Origin: Prosthecobacter dejongeii
Lineage (GTDB): Bacteria > Verrucomicrobiota > Verrucomicrobiia > Verrucomicrobiales > Verrucomicrobiaceae
NCBI RefSeq assembly: GCF_014203045.1
Contig: NZ_JACHIF010000001.1
Location: 806,001-870,000, forward strand
Direction: 5' to 3'
DNA: 64,000 nt
The notes beneath the pieces are model-generated. The model did not search any database. It saw only the letters and a list, made by a program, of their open reading frames with translations, and was not told the DNA's origin. This document shows, one piece after another, positions 1 through 8,739 of the stretch. The position numbers and the translations under genes are program-made. Position 1 is the stretch's first letter. Each line of letters begins with the position of its first letter.

Positions 1-123
1 TACCGGATTGTGTTTTCGCTCGGGTGGGTCTTGCTCTGGCTAACGCTGAGAAGCTGTTTTATGTCCCGCAGTCAAAAGACTGATGGGGGGAACGCCCCAC
101 TTGATGAATCGGCGTCAGCGTAA
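1..123 (+). CDS. C-terminal end of an unidentified protein (partial)
   Basis: An open frame runs from the first base to TAA at 121-123 and gives about 40 residues. The first part is hydrophobic (VFSLGWVLLWLTL), like the last membrane helix of a protein, and is followed by a short polar tail. The 5' part lies outside the window, so the family cannot be named. It converges on the next gene with two bases between stop codons. The frame is short enough to be chance; the hydrophobic-then-polar pattern is the only support. Confidence 0.35.
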   Translation, partial: YRIVFSLGWVLLWLTLRSCFMSRSQKTDGGNAPLDESASA

Positions 124-125
124 AC

Positions 126-428
126 TCACTCACGCTCCACGCGCACTGCTTCCACCTCGATCACCTTCACGTCGTGAGGGGGATTTTCACGATGTGCTTG
201 ATCATTCAGCGGAGATGAGCGATAACTGGTGCTAGTGAGTTTGCGGCGAACGGCATAATAAAGTGCTGCGCAGGCAGACACACCCAGGCCTACCGCCGCA
301 ATGGCAAGGCCTACAAAGACAAATAATGCAATGAGCCCAATGGCGACAATCGCCATGAAGATCAGCGGCAAAACGGCCGGAAGACCGCGTTTGCCCTGAA
401 ACTGAAAGTGAATGCCTTTTGGGTTCAT
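126..428 (-). CDS. small membrane protein of unknown function
   Basis: The 100-residue product starts at ATG 428 (MNPKG...). An in-frame TTG 12 bases upstream would add only four residues. Residues about 20-60 are a long hydrophobic stretch rich in Val, Ile, Leu, Ala and Gly, enough for two closely spaced transmembrane helices. A basic cytoplasmic segment (RRKL) and an acidic/basic tail ending VEAVRVERE follow. I do not recognise a family. It is transcribed away from rnr. Confidence 0.6.
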   Translation of the reverse strand: MNPKGIHFQFQGKRGLPAVLPLIFMAIVAIGLIALFVFVGLAIAAVGLGVSACAALYYAVRRKLTSTSYRSSPLNDQAHRENPPHDVKVIEVEAVRVERE

Positions 429-542
429 GCAGTGATACAAACGTAAGATACCTCAATTAACAAACGCAGAGTTTTCCAGCCTGGACGCTTGTCACCTACA
501 AACAAAGGTGACGCCCGGCGGAGTTTCTGTGTAACCTCCTTT

Positions 543-3182
543 ATGGAATCGAAAATTCTGAAACTGCTCGGGCAGGCCGATTACGCGCCTTCGAACGTCC
601 CTGAGCTGATTGACCTCCTGCGCCTGAACCCAGGTCAGCAACAAGAGCTGCAAGCTGTGCTGGTGGACCTCGTCAAACAAGGCCTCATCATCCGCACCAA
701 AGGCAATCGCTACATCGAATCGCGCAATGCCGACCTCGTGCCGGGCATCATCCAGATCACCCGTGGCGGGCGTGGGTTTGTCCAGCCGGATGAATCCGGC
801 ATCGGCGAAATCAGCATTGCTGAAAGCGCCACCTCCACCGCCCTGCATGGGGACCGCGTGCTGGTGCGGCGCGACGTCAAGCCTACCGGCCTGCGCAAAG
901 GCGTAACGGATAATAATTCCGGGACGGTGGTTCGTATCCTGGAGCGCAAGCGCACCCAGTTTGTGGGCACCCTGCAGCGCAGCAAACAGTTCCTCTACGT
1001 CATCCCAGACGATCCCCGCATCCCACACAACATCTACGTGCCCGAGCCGCGCGATGTGGGCCGCCAAGCGAACATGGGTGATAAGGTGGTGGTGGAAATC
1101 ACCGCCTGGGAAAACCGCCAGACACCACCCGAAGGCGAAGTGATCGAAGTCCTGGGCGCGCCCGATGCCGAAGGCGTGGACATGCTGTCCGTGCTCCGCC
1201 ACTACGCCCTGCCGCTGCACTTCCCCAAAGAGGTGCTGGCCGAGGCCAACAGCATCGCCAAATCCCGCCCGGATAACCAACCGAGTGTGGAGGAAAGTGC
1301 TCAGCGCGTGGATTGCCGGGGCCATAATGTCATCACCATTGACCCGGACGATGCGCGTGACTTTGACGATGCCATCTGCATCCAGTCTGCCGCCGGCGGC
1401 AAGTGGAAGGTGTGGGTGCACATTGCCGATGTGTCACACTACGTCCGCCCCGGCAGCCCGCTGGATGTGGAGGCGAAAAAGCGCGGCAACTCGACCTACC
1501 TCGTGGACCGCGTGATTCCCATGCTGCCTGAGGCGCTGAGCAACGAGCTGTGCTCGCTGAAACCAGACGTGGATCGGCTAACCAAATGCGTGGAATTTCT
1601 CTTGTCCAAAACCGGCGAGGTCATCTCCACGAAGTTCTACGCTGCCGTCATCCGGTCCAAGCGTCGCTTCACCTACAAGGAAGCCTTCGCTGTCATCCAG
1701 CGCCAACCTGTGGGCGAGATCGAATCCATGCTGCATGATGCGCATGACATGGCGCAGCTCATCCGCAAGGCTCGCTTTGACAATGGTTCCCTGGATCTGG
1801 ACTTCCCAGAGAACAAGATCCGCCTGGATGGACAAGGCCGCGTCTTGCGCATCGAACGCATCGAAAACGATGTCTCTCACCAACTCATCGAGGAATACAT
1901 GCTGCTGGCGAATGAAGCCGTGGCCGCCGACCTCATGAAGCGGAATCGCCCCGCTGTTTACCGCATCCATGAAGCGCCGAAGGACAAGAAACTGCAAGAC
2001 TACCGTGAGGATGTGCTGAGCCACCGCATCCCCTGCGGTGATCTTTCCCACCGCCCAGAAGTACAAAAGCTGCTGGCCAAGCTGGGCACCCTGCCCATCG
2101 GCCAGGCCCTGAAGATCGGCTTCCTGCGCTCCCTCATGCGTGCCCGTTACGCCGTGGAGCCTCTGGGCCACTACGGCCTCGCCAAGACGAAGTACACGCA
2201 CTTCACCTCGCCCATCCGCCGTTACGCGGATCTAGTCGTCCACCGTGTGTTGTTTGACAAAGTCGAGGCACCCATCCCGGCGCTAAAACAGATCGCCGAA
2301 CACATCACCGAGACGGAGAAAAACTCGGCCGATGCCGAACGCGACAGCAAAGAGGTGAAGCTTTACGCTTACCTCGAGTCGCAGCTCGCCTCAGGCAATC
2401 CCACAGCCTACTCGGCCCTGGTCACAGACACTCGAAACTTTGGTTTCTTTGTGGATGTGCCAGACCTGGGCCTCAGCGGCGTGGTGCCGCTATCCTCCAT
2501 CCAGGATGATTTCTACATGCTGGAACCCACGCGCAATCACCTCATCGGCCGCCACACCCATCGGGTGATCAAGCTTGGCGACCGCGTGACGGTGCAGATT
2601 TACAAGTTGGATCGTTTTAAAAAGCAGGTGGACTTTGAACTCACCCGCGAGAGACCCCAAGCACAGGAATCTCGTTTTGAACCTCTTCGTGGCAAACCAC
2701 CAGTTAGGCCTTCGGGCAAGTCGCGTGGTGAATTTCAGAAGCCTAATCGGCGCAGGGAGGAGGCCCCCCCAAATCGCACTCAAGAGTCCCGGCCACAGGA
2801 GTTTCAGCGTCAGGATCCAGCCCCTCAAAGAGGGGGGAAATTCCGCTCTGAAGGATCGAAGAAATCGAGCGCCCGAAGCCTAGGTGAGCGCACAGATCGT
2901 CCAGCAGGACCACGCCAGGAGGAAGTCACTGCAAACCAACCCATGTCCAAAAAGGGAGGTAAACGCAGCAGTGCATCTGCCGAAAAAGTCCAGCCGTGGA
3001 GCCCCCCATCACCCAAGTCACCCGAAACGGCAGCGGAATCTCGCCCACAACGTCATGGCAAATCTGCCAGTAAAAAAGCAGCACCTCCCGCCCCTGATAC
3101 TCCCGAATCGGAGAAAAAGTGGTACCAAAAATTTGGCTTTGGAAAAGGCAAGGCGAAGGCCCCCGCGAAAAAGAAAAAGTGA
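543..3182 (+). CDS. rnr: ribonuclease R (3'-5' exoribonuclease, RNB family)
   Basis: RNase R degrades structured RNA processively from the 3' end in the cytoplasm. The 879-residue protein has the family order: N-terminal winged-helix segment (1-75), cold-shock OB folds (about 80-230), the RNB catalytic domain with the acidic motif DPDDARDFDDAI at residues 267-278, and an S1 domain (about 630-710). ATG 543 is preferred over TTG 489, because the residues added by TTG look unlike a family N-terminus. After the S1 domain there is a basic, low-complexity tail of about 165 residues, rich in Arg, Lys, Pro, Ser and Gln and ending AKAPAKKKK. Lys-rich tails are known in RNase R, but this one is long and probably disordered; RNA or ribosome binding is an inference. 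Confidence 0.96.
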   Translation: MESKILKLLGQADYAPSNVPELIDLLRLNPGQQQELQAVLVDLVKQGLIIRTKGNRYIESRNADLVPGIIQITRGGRGFVQPDESGIGEISIAESATSTALHGDRVLVRRDVKPTGLRKGVTDNNSGTVVRILERKRTQFVGTLQRSKQFLYVIPDDPRIPHNIYVPEPRDVGRQANMGDKVVVEITAWENRQTPPEGEVIEVLGAPDAEGVDMLSVLRHYALPLHFPKEVLAEANSIAKSRPDNQPSVEESAQRVDCRGHNVITIDPDDARDFDDAICIQSAAGGKWKVWVHIADVSHYVRPGSPLDVEAKKRGNSTYLVDRVIPMLPEALSNELCSLKPDVDRLTKCVEFLLSKTGEVISTKFYAAVIRSKRRFTYKEAFAVIQRQPVGEIESMLHDAHDMAQLIRKARFDNGSLDLDFPENKIRLDGQGRVLRIERIENDVSHQLIEEYMLLANEAVAADLMKRNRPAVYRIHEAPKDKKLQDYREDVLSHRIPCGDLSHRPEVQKLLAKLGTLPIGQALKIGFLRSLMRARYAVEPLGHYGLAKTKYTHFTSPIRRYADLVVHRVLFDKVEAPIPALKQIAEHITETEKNSADAERDSKEVKLYAYLESQLASGNPTAYSALVTDTRNFGFFVDVPDLGLSGVVPLSSIQDDFYMLEPTRNHLIGRHTHRVIKLGDRVTVQIYKLDRFKKQVDFELTRERPQAQESRFEPLRGKPPVRPSGKSRGEFQKPNRRREEAPPNRTQESRPQEFQRQDPAPQRGGKFRSEGSKKSSARSLGERTDRPAGPRQEEVTANQPMSKKGGKRSSASAEKVQPWSPPSPKSPETAAESRPQRHGKSASKKAAPPAPDTPESEKKWYQKFGFGKGKAKAPAKKKK

Positions 3183-3224
3183 TCTAGCCCACCACCTGCT
3201 GGCAATGCTTCTGGTTTAAAGTTG

Positions 3225-3247
3225 CTGCAACGGGGTAGCCGTTGCAG
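3225..3247 (+). promoter_or_regulatory. perfect 9-bp hairpin just upstream of the NusG-like gene
   Basis: CTGCAACGG and CCGTTGCAG form a perfect stem around a 5-base loop (GGTAG). The hairpin lies between the rnr stop (3182) and the ATG at 3259, only 11 bases before that ATG. No run of T follows, so it is not a standard terminator for rnr. It would occupy the ribosome-binding region of the downstream gene, which makes translational control plausible but unproven. Confidence 0.5.
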
Positions 3248-3258
3248 TCTGAGACCTC

Positions 3259-3801
3259 ATGCCATCTGACCAGCCTGCGTGGTACGTCATTCACTCTAAA
3301 CCTAAATGCGAGCATCTGGCTGCCGCCATGATGCAGGGGCTGCCTGGGGTAGAGAGCTACTGCCCGCGCATCCGCTTTCAGCGGAGCACGCGGCGGGGAA
3401 AGGTGTGGTTTGTGGAGGCTTTGTTCCCCAGCTACTTCTTTGCGCGTTTTGTTCCTGCCGATTCGCTTCGAGCAGTGCGGCATTCGCAGAATGTCATCCG
3501 CATTGTGGATTTTGGAGATCAGATGGTTTCGGTCTCAGATCGCGTCATACAATTGATCCGTGAGGAGATGGATGGCCAGGACATCAAGGAGGTCCCCTCT
3601 GGCATGAAGGTGGGGGACACTGTGGAGCTCACCGAGGGCCCGATGCGGGGCTTGAAAGGCATCGTCAACAGCATCCACAATGGGCAGGATCGTGTCAAAA
3701 TCCTCCTCGAATTCCTCGGTCGCGAAAGCCTGGTGGAGGTGAATGCCTCTAAATTGCTGACGGAGCAGACCGCACGTCAGGCTCTGGCAGGGGGATCCTA
3801 G
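3259..3801 (+). CDS. NusG/RfaH-type transcription antitermination factor
   Basis: The 180-residue protein has a NusG N-terminal (NGN) domain at about 7-105, beginning WYVIHSKPKCE and containing FPSYFFARF. A KOW motif follows at about 116-150 (VGDTVELTEGPMRGLKGIV). Family members bind RNA polymerase and reduce pausing. The main NusG is normally encoded beside ribosomal protein genes, so this solitary copy is more likely a specialised paralogue of the RfaH/UpxY/LoaP kind, which often act on polysaccharide or secondary-metabolite operons. No such operon is adjacent, so its target cannot be named. There is no clear Shine-Dalgarno; a hairpin sits just before the start. Confidence 0.88.
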   Translation: MPSDQPAWYVIHSKPKCEHLAAAMMQGLPGVESYCPRIRFQRSTRRGKVWFVEALFPSYFFARFVPADSLRAVRHSQNVIRIVDFGDQMVSVSDRVIQLIREEMDGQDIKEVPSGMKVGDTVELTEGPMRGLKGIVNSIHNGQDRVKILLEFLGRESLVEVNASKLLTEQTARQALAGGS

Positions 3802-3885
3802 AGGTGACATTTGGCTCCCATTCGCGCCTTTGACAGGCCGAAAACCCGAGACATCCGCCGGAAAATGACATTTTTTCGCGGTGAA

Positions 3886-3913
3886 TTGCACTCGCGCGAA
3901 TTCGTGCTAGTCT
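3886..3913 (+). promoter_or_regulatory. possible sigma-70-like promoter of leuC
   Basis: TTGCAC (3886-3891) and TAGTCT (3908-3913) are 16 bases apart and lie 55 bases before the leuC ATG. The match to the consensus is modest. This is a by-eye prediction. Confidence 0.3.
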
Positions 3914-3967
3914 GGCCTCCCCCGGTTTGCCTCCACCCGGCAGACGGGAACGTATCCTTCACACACC

Positions 3968-5383
3968 ATGGGCAAAACACTCTTCGAAAAAGTCTGGGAA
4001 TCTCACGTCGTCGGAACTCTTGCGAACGGCCAGACGCAGCTTCTCATTGATACCCACCTGGTGCATGAAGTGACCAGCCCGCAGGCCTTCGGTATGCTGC
4101 GCGACCTCAACCTGAAGGTAGCCTACCCGCACCGCACCTTCGCGACGGTGGACCACATCGTCCCGACCGATAGCCAGGTCTCGCCTTTCTCCGATCCTCT
4201 CGCTGAGGCGATGATCCAGGAGCTGAACAAGAATGCGCAGGAATTTGGCATCACCTACTTCAGCCTAGCCAGCGGCAAGCAGGGCATCGTCCACGTCGTC
4301 GGGCCAGAGCAGGGCATCACCCAGCCAGGCACCACCATCGCCTGTGGCGACTCCCACACCGCCACTCACGGCGCCTTTGGCGCCATCGCCTTCGGCATCG
4401 GCACCACGCAGGTGCGTGACATCCTGGCCACTCAGACCATGGCCATGGGCAAGATGAAGGTCCGCCGCATCAATGTGGAGGGCAAACTTCGCCCCGGAGT
4501 TTACTCCAAGGACGTCGCCCTGCACATCATCCGCCTCCTGGGCGCGAATGGCGGCATCGGCTACGCCTACGAATACGGCGGCAATATCTTTGACGAGTTC
4601 ACGATGGAAGAGCGCATGACCGTCTGCAACATGGCCATCGAAGGCGGTGCCCGCTGTGGTTACGTGAATCCGGATGAAACCACCTTTGAATACCTCAAAG
4701 GCCGCCCTTACTCCCCGACAGGCGCTGAATGGGACAGCACTGTGGCCAAGTGGCGCGAAGTGGCTTCCGACAAGGACGCCAAGTATGACGACGTCGTCAA
4801 CATCCGTGCTGAAGACGTGCCGCCGACAGTCACCTGGGGTACCAGCCCGGATCAGGCCATCGCCGTTACTGAAAACGTGCCGACCCCTGAAAGCGCCACG
4901 ACTGAACCCGGCCGCATCTCCATCCAGGACGCCCTGGACTACATGAAACTGCCTGCGGGCGAGCCGATCAAAGGCACGAAGATTGACGTCGCCTTCATCG
5001 GTTCCTGCACCAACGGCCGTCTGAGCGACTTCCGCGAAGTGGCCAAGTTCATCAAGGGCAAAAAGGTCGCCGCAGGCGTCAAAGCCATCGCTGTTCCTGG
5101 CTCCCAGATCGTGGATGTCATGGCCCGTCAGGAAGGCCTCGACAAAGTCTTCTCCGACGCCGGTTTCGAATGGCGCAATGCAGGCTGCTCCATGTGCCTG
5201 GCCATGAACCCCGACAAGCTCGTGGGTGACCAGCTTTGCGCTTCCTCCAGCAACCGCAACTTCAAAGGCCGCCAGGGCAGCACCACGGGTCGCACCGTGC
5301 TCATGTCCCCCGTCATGGTCGCCGCCGCCGCCCTGACAGGCAGCATCGCCGACGCCCGTGAGGTGTTCTCCATCGCTGGTTGA
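3968..5383 (+). CDS. leuC: 3-isopropylmalate dehydratase, large subunit
   Basis: LeuC is the Fe-S aconitase-type subunit that, with LeuD, isomerises 2-isopropylmalate to 3-isopropylmalate in leucine biosynthesis. The 471 residues match the usual family length. The signature [13 protein letters not shown] is present, and the three cluster-binding cysteines are at 347 (in IGSCTNGR), 407 and 410 (in GCSMC). ATG 3968 has no obvious Shine-Dalgarno but gives the expected N-terminus ([15 protein letters not shown]). A strong terminator directly follows and no leuD is nearby, so the small subunit must lie elsewhere. Confidence 0.97.
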   Translation: MGKTLFEKVWESHVVGTLANGQTQLLIDTHLVHEVTSPQAFGMLRDLNLKVAYPHRTFATVDHIVPTDSQVSPFSDPLAEAMIQELNKNAQEFGITYFSLASGKQGIVHVVGPEQGITQPGTTIACGDSHTATHGAFGAIAFGIGTTQVRDILATQTMAMGKMKVRRINVEGKLRPGVYSKDVALHIIRLLGANGGIGYAYEYGGNIFDEFTMEERMTVCNMAIEGGARCGYVNPDETTFEYLKGRPYSPTGAEWDSTVAKWREVASDKDAKYDDVVNIRAEDVPPTVTWGTSPDQAIAVTENVPTPESATTEPGRISIQDALDYMKLPAGEPIKGTKIDVAFIGSCTNGRLSDFREVAKFIKGKKVAAGVKAIAVPGSQIVDVMARQEGLDKVFSDAGFEWRNAGCSMCLAMNPDKLVGDQLCASSSNRNFKGRQGSTTGRTVLMSPVMVAAAALTGSIADAREVFSIAG

Positions 5384-5412
5384 TCACCCCGCTTTAAAAA
5401 GCTCTTCACCAA

Positions 5413-5447
5413 ACGGGTCTTCGGTCACTCCGAAGACCCGTTTTTTT
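5413..5447 (+). terminator. rho-independent terminator of leuC
   Basis: A perfect 12-bp stem (ACGGGTCTTCGG at 5413-5424 with CCGAAGACCCGT at 5430-5441) has a TCACT loop and is followed by seven T. It lies 30 bases after the leuC stop, so leuC is the last gene of its transcript. Confidence 0.93.
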
Positions 5448-5539
5448 ATGAAGCGTGCCTCCAGGAATGAATCCATAACGGGCTTACAGTATTCTAGAGT
5501 ATTTTAAAAAATGATGTAGCTAGTCTGTGCTCATCCCGA

Positions 5540-5955
5540 GCTTCCAAAAGCGCATTCCCTCTACCACAAGAATTGGGGGTGAGAAGCCGCGAAGTGAAAG
5601 GCCAAGGTGAAGGCGCGCAGCACGTAGAAAGTTCGTTCGCAGAGGGGTGCTCTTTTCCCAAAAACGACACTTCTAAAATTCGATCCCCGAGAGCTCTCGA
5701 CTGCCCCTCACCCCTGGCCCTCTCCCCAGTTCCTGGGGCGAGGGAGGCGTCTTTTCGCGTTCTAAGGCTAAAGACCATTCGGCGCTCGTTTGCTCTATGA
5801 TTAGCACCCGTTAGGTCTTCAATTTTGAGCTGCCAAAAGCGCGTTCCCTCTCCCCCAAGAATTGGGGGAGAGGCCAAGGTGAGGGGGGAGGGCGCAGCAC
5901 GCAGAACCTCGTTCGCGAAAGGGGACCTTTTCCAAAAAAAATGACGCGACTCGTC
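5540..5955. repeat. composite intergenic repeat, copy 1
   Basis: This stretch has the structure unit A - linker - unit A. Unit A (about 5540-5690 and 5826-5955) contains AAGCGCGTTCCCTCT, a Cys-Lys-like palindrome of C and G runs, CGCAGCACGYAGAA and TTCGTTCGC. In the second unit, CCTCTCCCCCAA (5847-5858) pairs perfectly with TTGGGGGAGAGG (5862-5873). The linker contains CCCCTCACCCCTGGCCCTCTCCCC and a GGGGCGAGGG complement. A 64-base block, 5765-5828, is identical to 43493-43556 in the other copy. Open frames across it are low in plausibility as protein. It behaves like a dispersed non-coding element; whether it is mobile is not shown. Confidence 0.85.
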
Positions 5956-6079
5956 TTCGATCCTCAATCACACTCCCATTCGGGGATTCAATTTTAGGGT
6001 GGGTGACTCCTTTATCTAAAATGCTATAACTTTTAGAAGGTAGGCGATGGCGCGTTTCTACTTGCTCTCCCTTGATGAT

Positions 6080-6151
6080 TTAGCGTCGCCCCAAACCAAA
6101 CGCAGGGTGCCTCTTCTCATGCTTCACCGCGGTCACCCAGAGATTCAATCT
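6080..6151 (-). pseudogene. C-terminal remnant of a ParE/RelE-type toxin
   Basis: Directly after the antitoxin stop codon, in the same frame, 23 codons read RLNLWVTAVKHEKRHPAFGL then GRR and a TAA at 6080-6082. The AVKHEKRHPAFG block resembles the usual end of ParE-family toxins (AV.H..R.PGYW..R), and the intact toxin of this window ends with a comparable AVMHLHREPGYW. No other part of a toxin is present. An internal deletion seems to have removed the toxin body. The match is by eye over a short stretch. Confidence 0.55.
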
Positions 6152-6376
6152 TCATTTTCGAAGACGCCTCATCAAATCGCTGTGTGAGATTGGGGCGACT
6201 TTCCCGGATTCAATTTCTGCATCTCGCACGAGCGCTAACAAGATGGCCTCTTCGTCTTCCCGATCCGCTGCCAGCGCATACGGATCTTCAATGCTCTCCC
6301 ATAAAGAGGCCGCAAGCTGTATCCGCTCCTCCAGAGGAAGCTTTAAGGCTTCCGGTGCGATGCGGTCGATCATCAT
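6152..6376 (-). CDS. addiction-module antitoxin, TIGR02574-type (orphan)
   Basis: The 74-residue protein resembles the small antitoxins paired with ParE-like toxins: it contains LPLEERIQLAASLWESI and an acidic middle, and ends in a basic tail (MRRLRK). Either of two adjacent ATG codons (6376 or 6373) could start it. Its toxin is missing apart from a short in-frame C-terminal remnant immediately downstream, so it is an antitoxin without a partner. A second complete pair with a related antitoxin lies at 22093-22640. Confidence 0.75.
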   Translation of the reverse strand: MMIDRIAPEALKLPLEERIQLAASLWESIEDPYALAADREDEEAILLALVRDAEIESGKVAPISHSDLMRRLRK

Positions 6377-6591
6377 AGAATAAATCTAAACTAGATTTCC
6401 GATCAGGAAAAGTCGGTTTTTGGAGGCTGCCACCCGAACTCAACGCACTGAAATATTCCGCGTGCGAAATCATGCCTGAAGTCGTGTTCATCGCACAATG
6501 CGGGTGATGGCACACACGGGGCGTCGTTCCTCCACGGCTCCAAAGACTGCGGGAAAGAAACTGCCAGGGAGAAAGGTACACTCCTGCAAAC

Positions 6592-8727
6592 ATGTCTGCG
6601 CCATTTTCCGCTCCCTCCATCACTCCTCGCCGCCAGTTTCTTCAAAGTACCGGACTGACCCTGCTCAGCCTGCCGACGCTCGCCAAGGCCCAGCAAGGTG
6701 GCAGCAAACCCAAGTCACCTGCCTCGGCCAACGCAGTCACATCGGCCCCGGTTTCTTCCCCTGCCCTGGAGCCGCTGAACCGTTTCCCGCGCATGCAGCA
6801 GGACTGGTTGGTGGATGTGGTGCGTGGGATCGAAGCCCAAGGGAATGCCCAGCGTGCCGCCCTGAAAACTCAGGCCGATGCTGAGGCCTATGTGAAATCT
6901 GTGCAGAAGCGCATCCGTCAGAGTTTTGGCCCGCTGCCCGAGAAGACGCCGCTGAATGCGAAGGTCACAGGCGTGGTGGAGCGCGAGGCATATCGGATCG
7001 AAAACATCGTCTTTGAAAGCCGTCCGGGTTACTTCGTCACGGGCAATATGTATGTGCCGAAAGGTCGCACGGGCAAGATGCCTGCGACCGTGGGCCTGTG
7101 CGGGCATTCCCTGAATGGCAAGGCCGCCGAGGCTTACCAGAGCTTTGCCCAGGGCCTCGCGCGACTTGGGCACATCTGTTTCATCATTGACCCCGTAGGT
7201 CAGGGAGAACGCTTTCAATACCTGGACAATGCAGGCCTGAAGTCGCGTCTGGGTGGTGGTGTGTCAGAGCACATCCAGATGGGCAATTCCCAGACGCTTG
7301 TCGGCGAGTTCCTCGGCAGCTGGTTTGCCTGGGATGGCATCCGCGCACTGGACTACCTGCTCACGCGGGATGAGGTGGACCCGCAGCATCTCGGTGTCAC
7401 GGGCAACTCGGGCGGCGGCACACAGACCACTTGGCTCTGCGGGCTGGAGCCCCGGTTTACCATGGGTGCGCCCTCCTGCTTTGTGACAACCTTCCGTCGC
7501 AACGTGGAAAACGAACTGCCCGCCGATACGGAGCAGTGCCCGCCGCAGGTGCTGGCACTGGGGTTGGATCACCTGGATTTCATCGCTGCCATGGCTCCGA
7601 AGCCCGTCATCATCATGGCACAGGAAAAGGATTTCTTTGATGCTCGCGGTTCTGCCGAGGCCTATGAGCAGCTTAAAAAGTTATACACCTTGTTAGGTAG
7701 ACCGGAGAACATCCAGCTCCACACCGGGCCAGACCCGCATGGTTACTCGCAGTCCAATCGCGAGGCGATGTACCGTTTCTTCAACAAGGTCACGGGTCTG
7801 CCCGAAGTAGCCGCAGAGCCCACGCTGACCCTAGAGAAAGACGAAACGCTGCTGTGCGCGCCCAAAGGGCAGGTGGCGGAGCTGAAGTCCCGCACGCTCA
7901 TGTCCTTCACCCAGGAGAAGGTCGCAAACCTAGCCCAGCAGCGCAAGGCCCTGAAGGGGGAAGCTTTAAAAGCCGCCGTGCGTGAGGTGCTGCGGCTGCC
8001 CCCACTGCCCACCACGGCCCCGGATTACGGCATCCTTCGTGGAGCAGGTTCACGCAAATACCCGGCTAAAGCCTACTGCACCTACACGGTAGAAACGGAG
8101 CCTGGCATCCATGCCCTCCTCACTCGCCTCCAGGAAGAGGAGCTGACCTCCCGCATTCCCGGTGCGGCCAAGCGGGCCATCCTTTACCTCTCCCACCATT
8201 CCGCCGATGCTGAGATGCGCAGCGATGCCTGGGTGCAGGGACTCATCCAGGCCGAGCCCGAAGCGGCTTTCTACGGTTGCGATGTTCGTGGCATCGGGGA
8301 ATCCCAGCCGAATACCTGCGGAGTGAATCAATTTTTGAAACCTTACGGCAGCCACTATTTCTATGCCGCGCATGGATTGATGTTGAACCGTCCTTTGTTA
8401 GGCCAGCGAGTGTTTGACGTTCTGCGGGTCATCCAAGCCCTGCGTGCGGCGGGACATCAGGAGATCCACCTCGCTGGGCGCGGGTGGGGTGCTTTGGTCG
8501 CTGGCTTGACTGCGCTATTTGCAAACGAGGTCAAGCAGGTGACCCTCAAAAATGCGCTCGCCTCTTTCCAAGTGATCGCAGAGGATGCGGAATACCAGTG
8601 GCCCTATGCCGTGATGCTGCCAGGCGTACTGGCGCATTTTGATCTGCCAGACTGTTATGCAGAACTGGCTAACCAAAAGTTGCAAAACCTGGAACCCTGG
8701 GGTGCTGGCGATGGAATGAAGTTGTGA
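6592..8727 (+). CDS. Tat-exported alpha/beta hydrolase (acetyl xylan esterase-like)
   Basis: The 711-residue protein starts with a twin-arginine signal (TPRRQFLQSTGLTLL, cleavage near AKAQ). Residues about 130-400 form an alpha/beta-hydrolase domain with GNSGG (nucleophile Ser273), an Asp in the region of DFFDARGSAE, and His383 in DPHGYS. This resembles the AXE1/abhydrolase_7 esterases. Residues about 430-711 look like a second hydrolase fold (LYLSHHSAD...YGCDVRGIGES), but the elbow reads GRGWG, so the nucleophile is Gly. It is probably an extracytoplasmic carbohydrate esterase; the substrate is unknown. It appears monocistronic. Confidence 0.85.
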   Translation: MSAPFSAPSITPRRQFLQSTGLTLLSLPTLAKAQQGGSKPKSPASANAVTSAPVSSPALEPLNRFPRMQQDWLVDVVRGIEAQGNAQRAALKTQADAEAYVKSVQKRIRQSFGPLPEKTPLNAKVTGVVEREAYRIENIVFESRPGYFVTGNMYVPKGRTGKMPATVGLCGHSLNGKAAEAYQSFAQGLARLGHICFIIDPVGQGERFQYLDNAGLKSRLGGGVSEHIQMGNSQTLVGEFLGSWFAWDGIRALDYLLTRDEVDPQHLGVTGNSGGGTQTTWLCGLEPRFTMGAPSCFVTTFRRNVENELPADTEQCPPQVLALGLDHLDFIAAMAPKPVIIMAQEKDFFDARGSAEAYEQLKKLYTLLGRPENIQLHTGPDPHGYSQSNREAMYRFFNKVTGLPEVAAEPTLTLEKDETLLCAPKGQVAELKSRTLMSFTQEKVANLAQQRKALKGEALKAAVREVLRLPPLPTTAPDYGILRGAGSRKYPAKAYCTYTVETEPGIHALLTRLQEEELTSRIPGAAKRAILYLSHHSADAEMRSDAWVQGLIQAEPEAAFYGCDVRGIGESQPNTCGVNQFLKPYGSHYFYAAHGLMLNRPLLGQRVFDVLRVIQALRAAGHQEIHLAGRGWGALVAGLTALFANEVKQVTLKNALASFQVIAEDAEYQWPYAVMLPGVLAHFDLPDCYAELANQKLQNLEPWGAGDGMKL

Positions 8728-8739
8728 TGGCGCGTGAAT

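Noticed and set aside
492-1421. Open frame of 309 codons antisense to rnr
   Set aside because: Opposite-strand shadow of rnr, which has all domains.
3225-3247. Terminator of rnr
   Set aside because: No T run follows and it lies immediately before the next start; kept as a regulatory hairpin instead.
5494-5967. 157-codon frame across the composite repeat
   Set aside because: It translates the repeat units and hairpins; low-complexity and not conserved as protein between the two copies.
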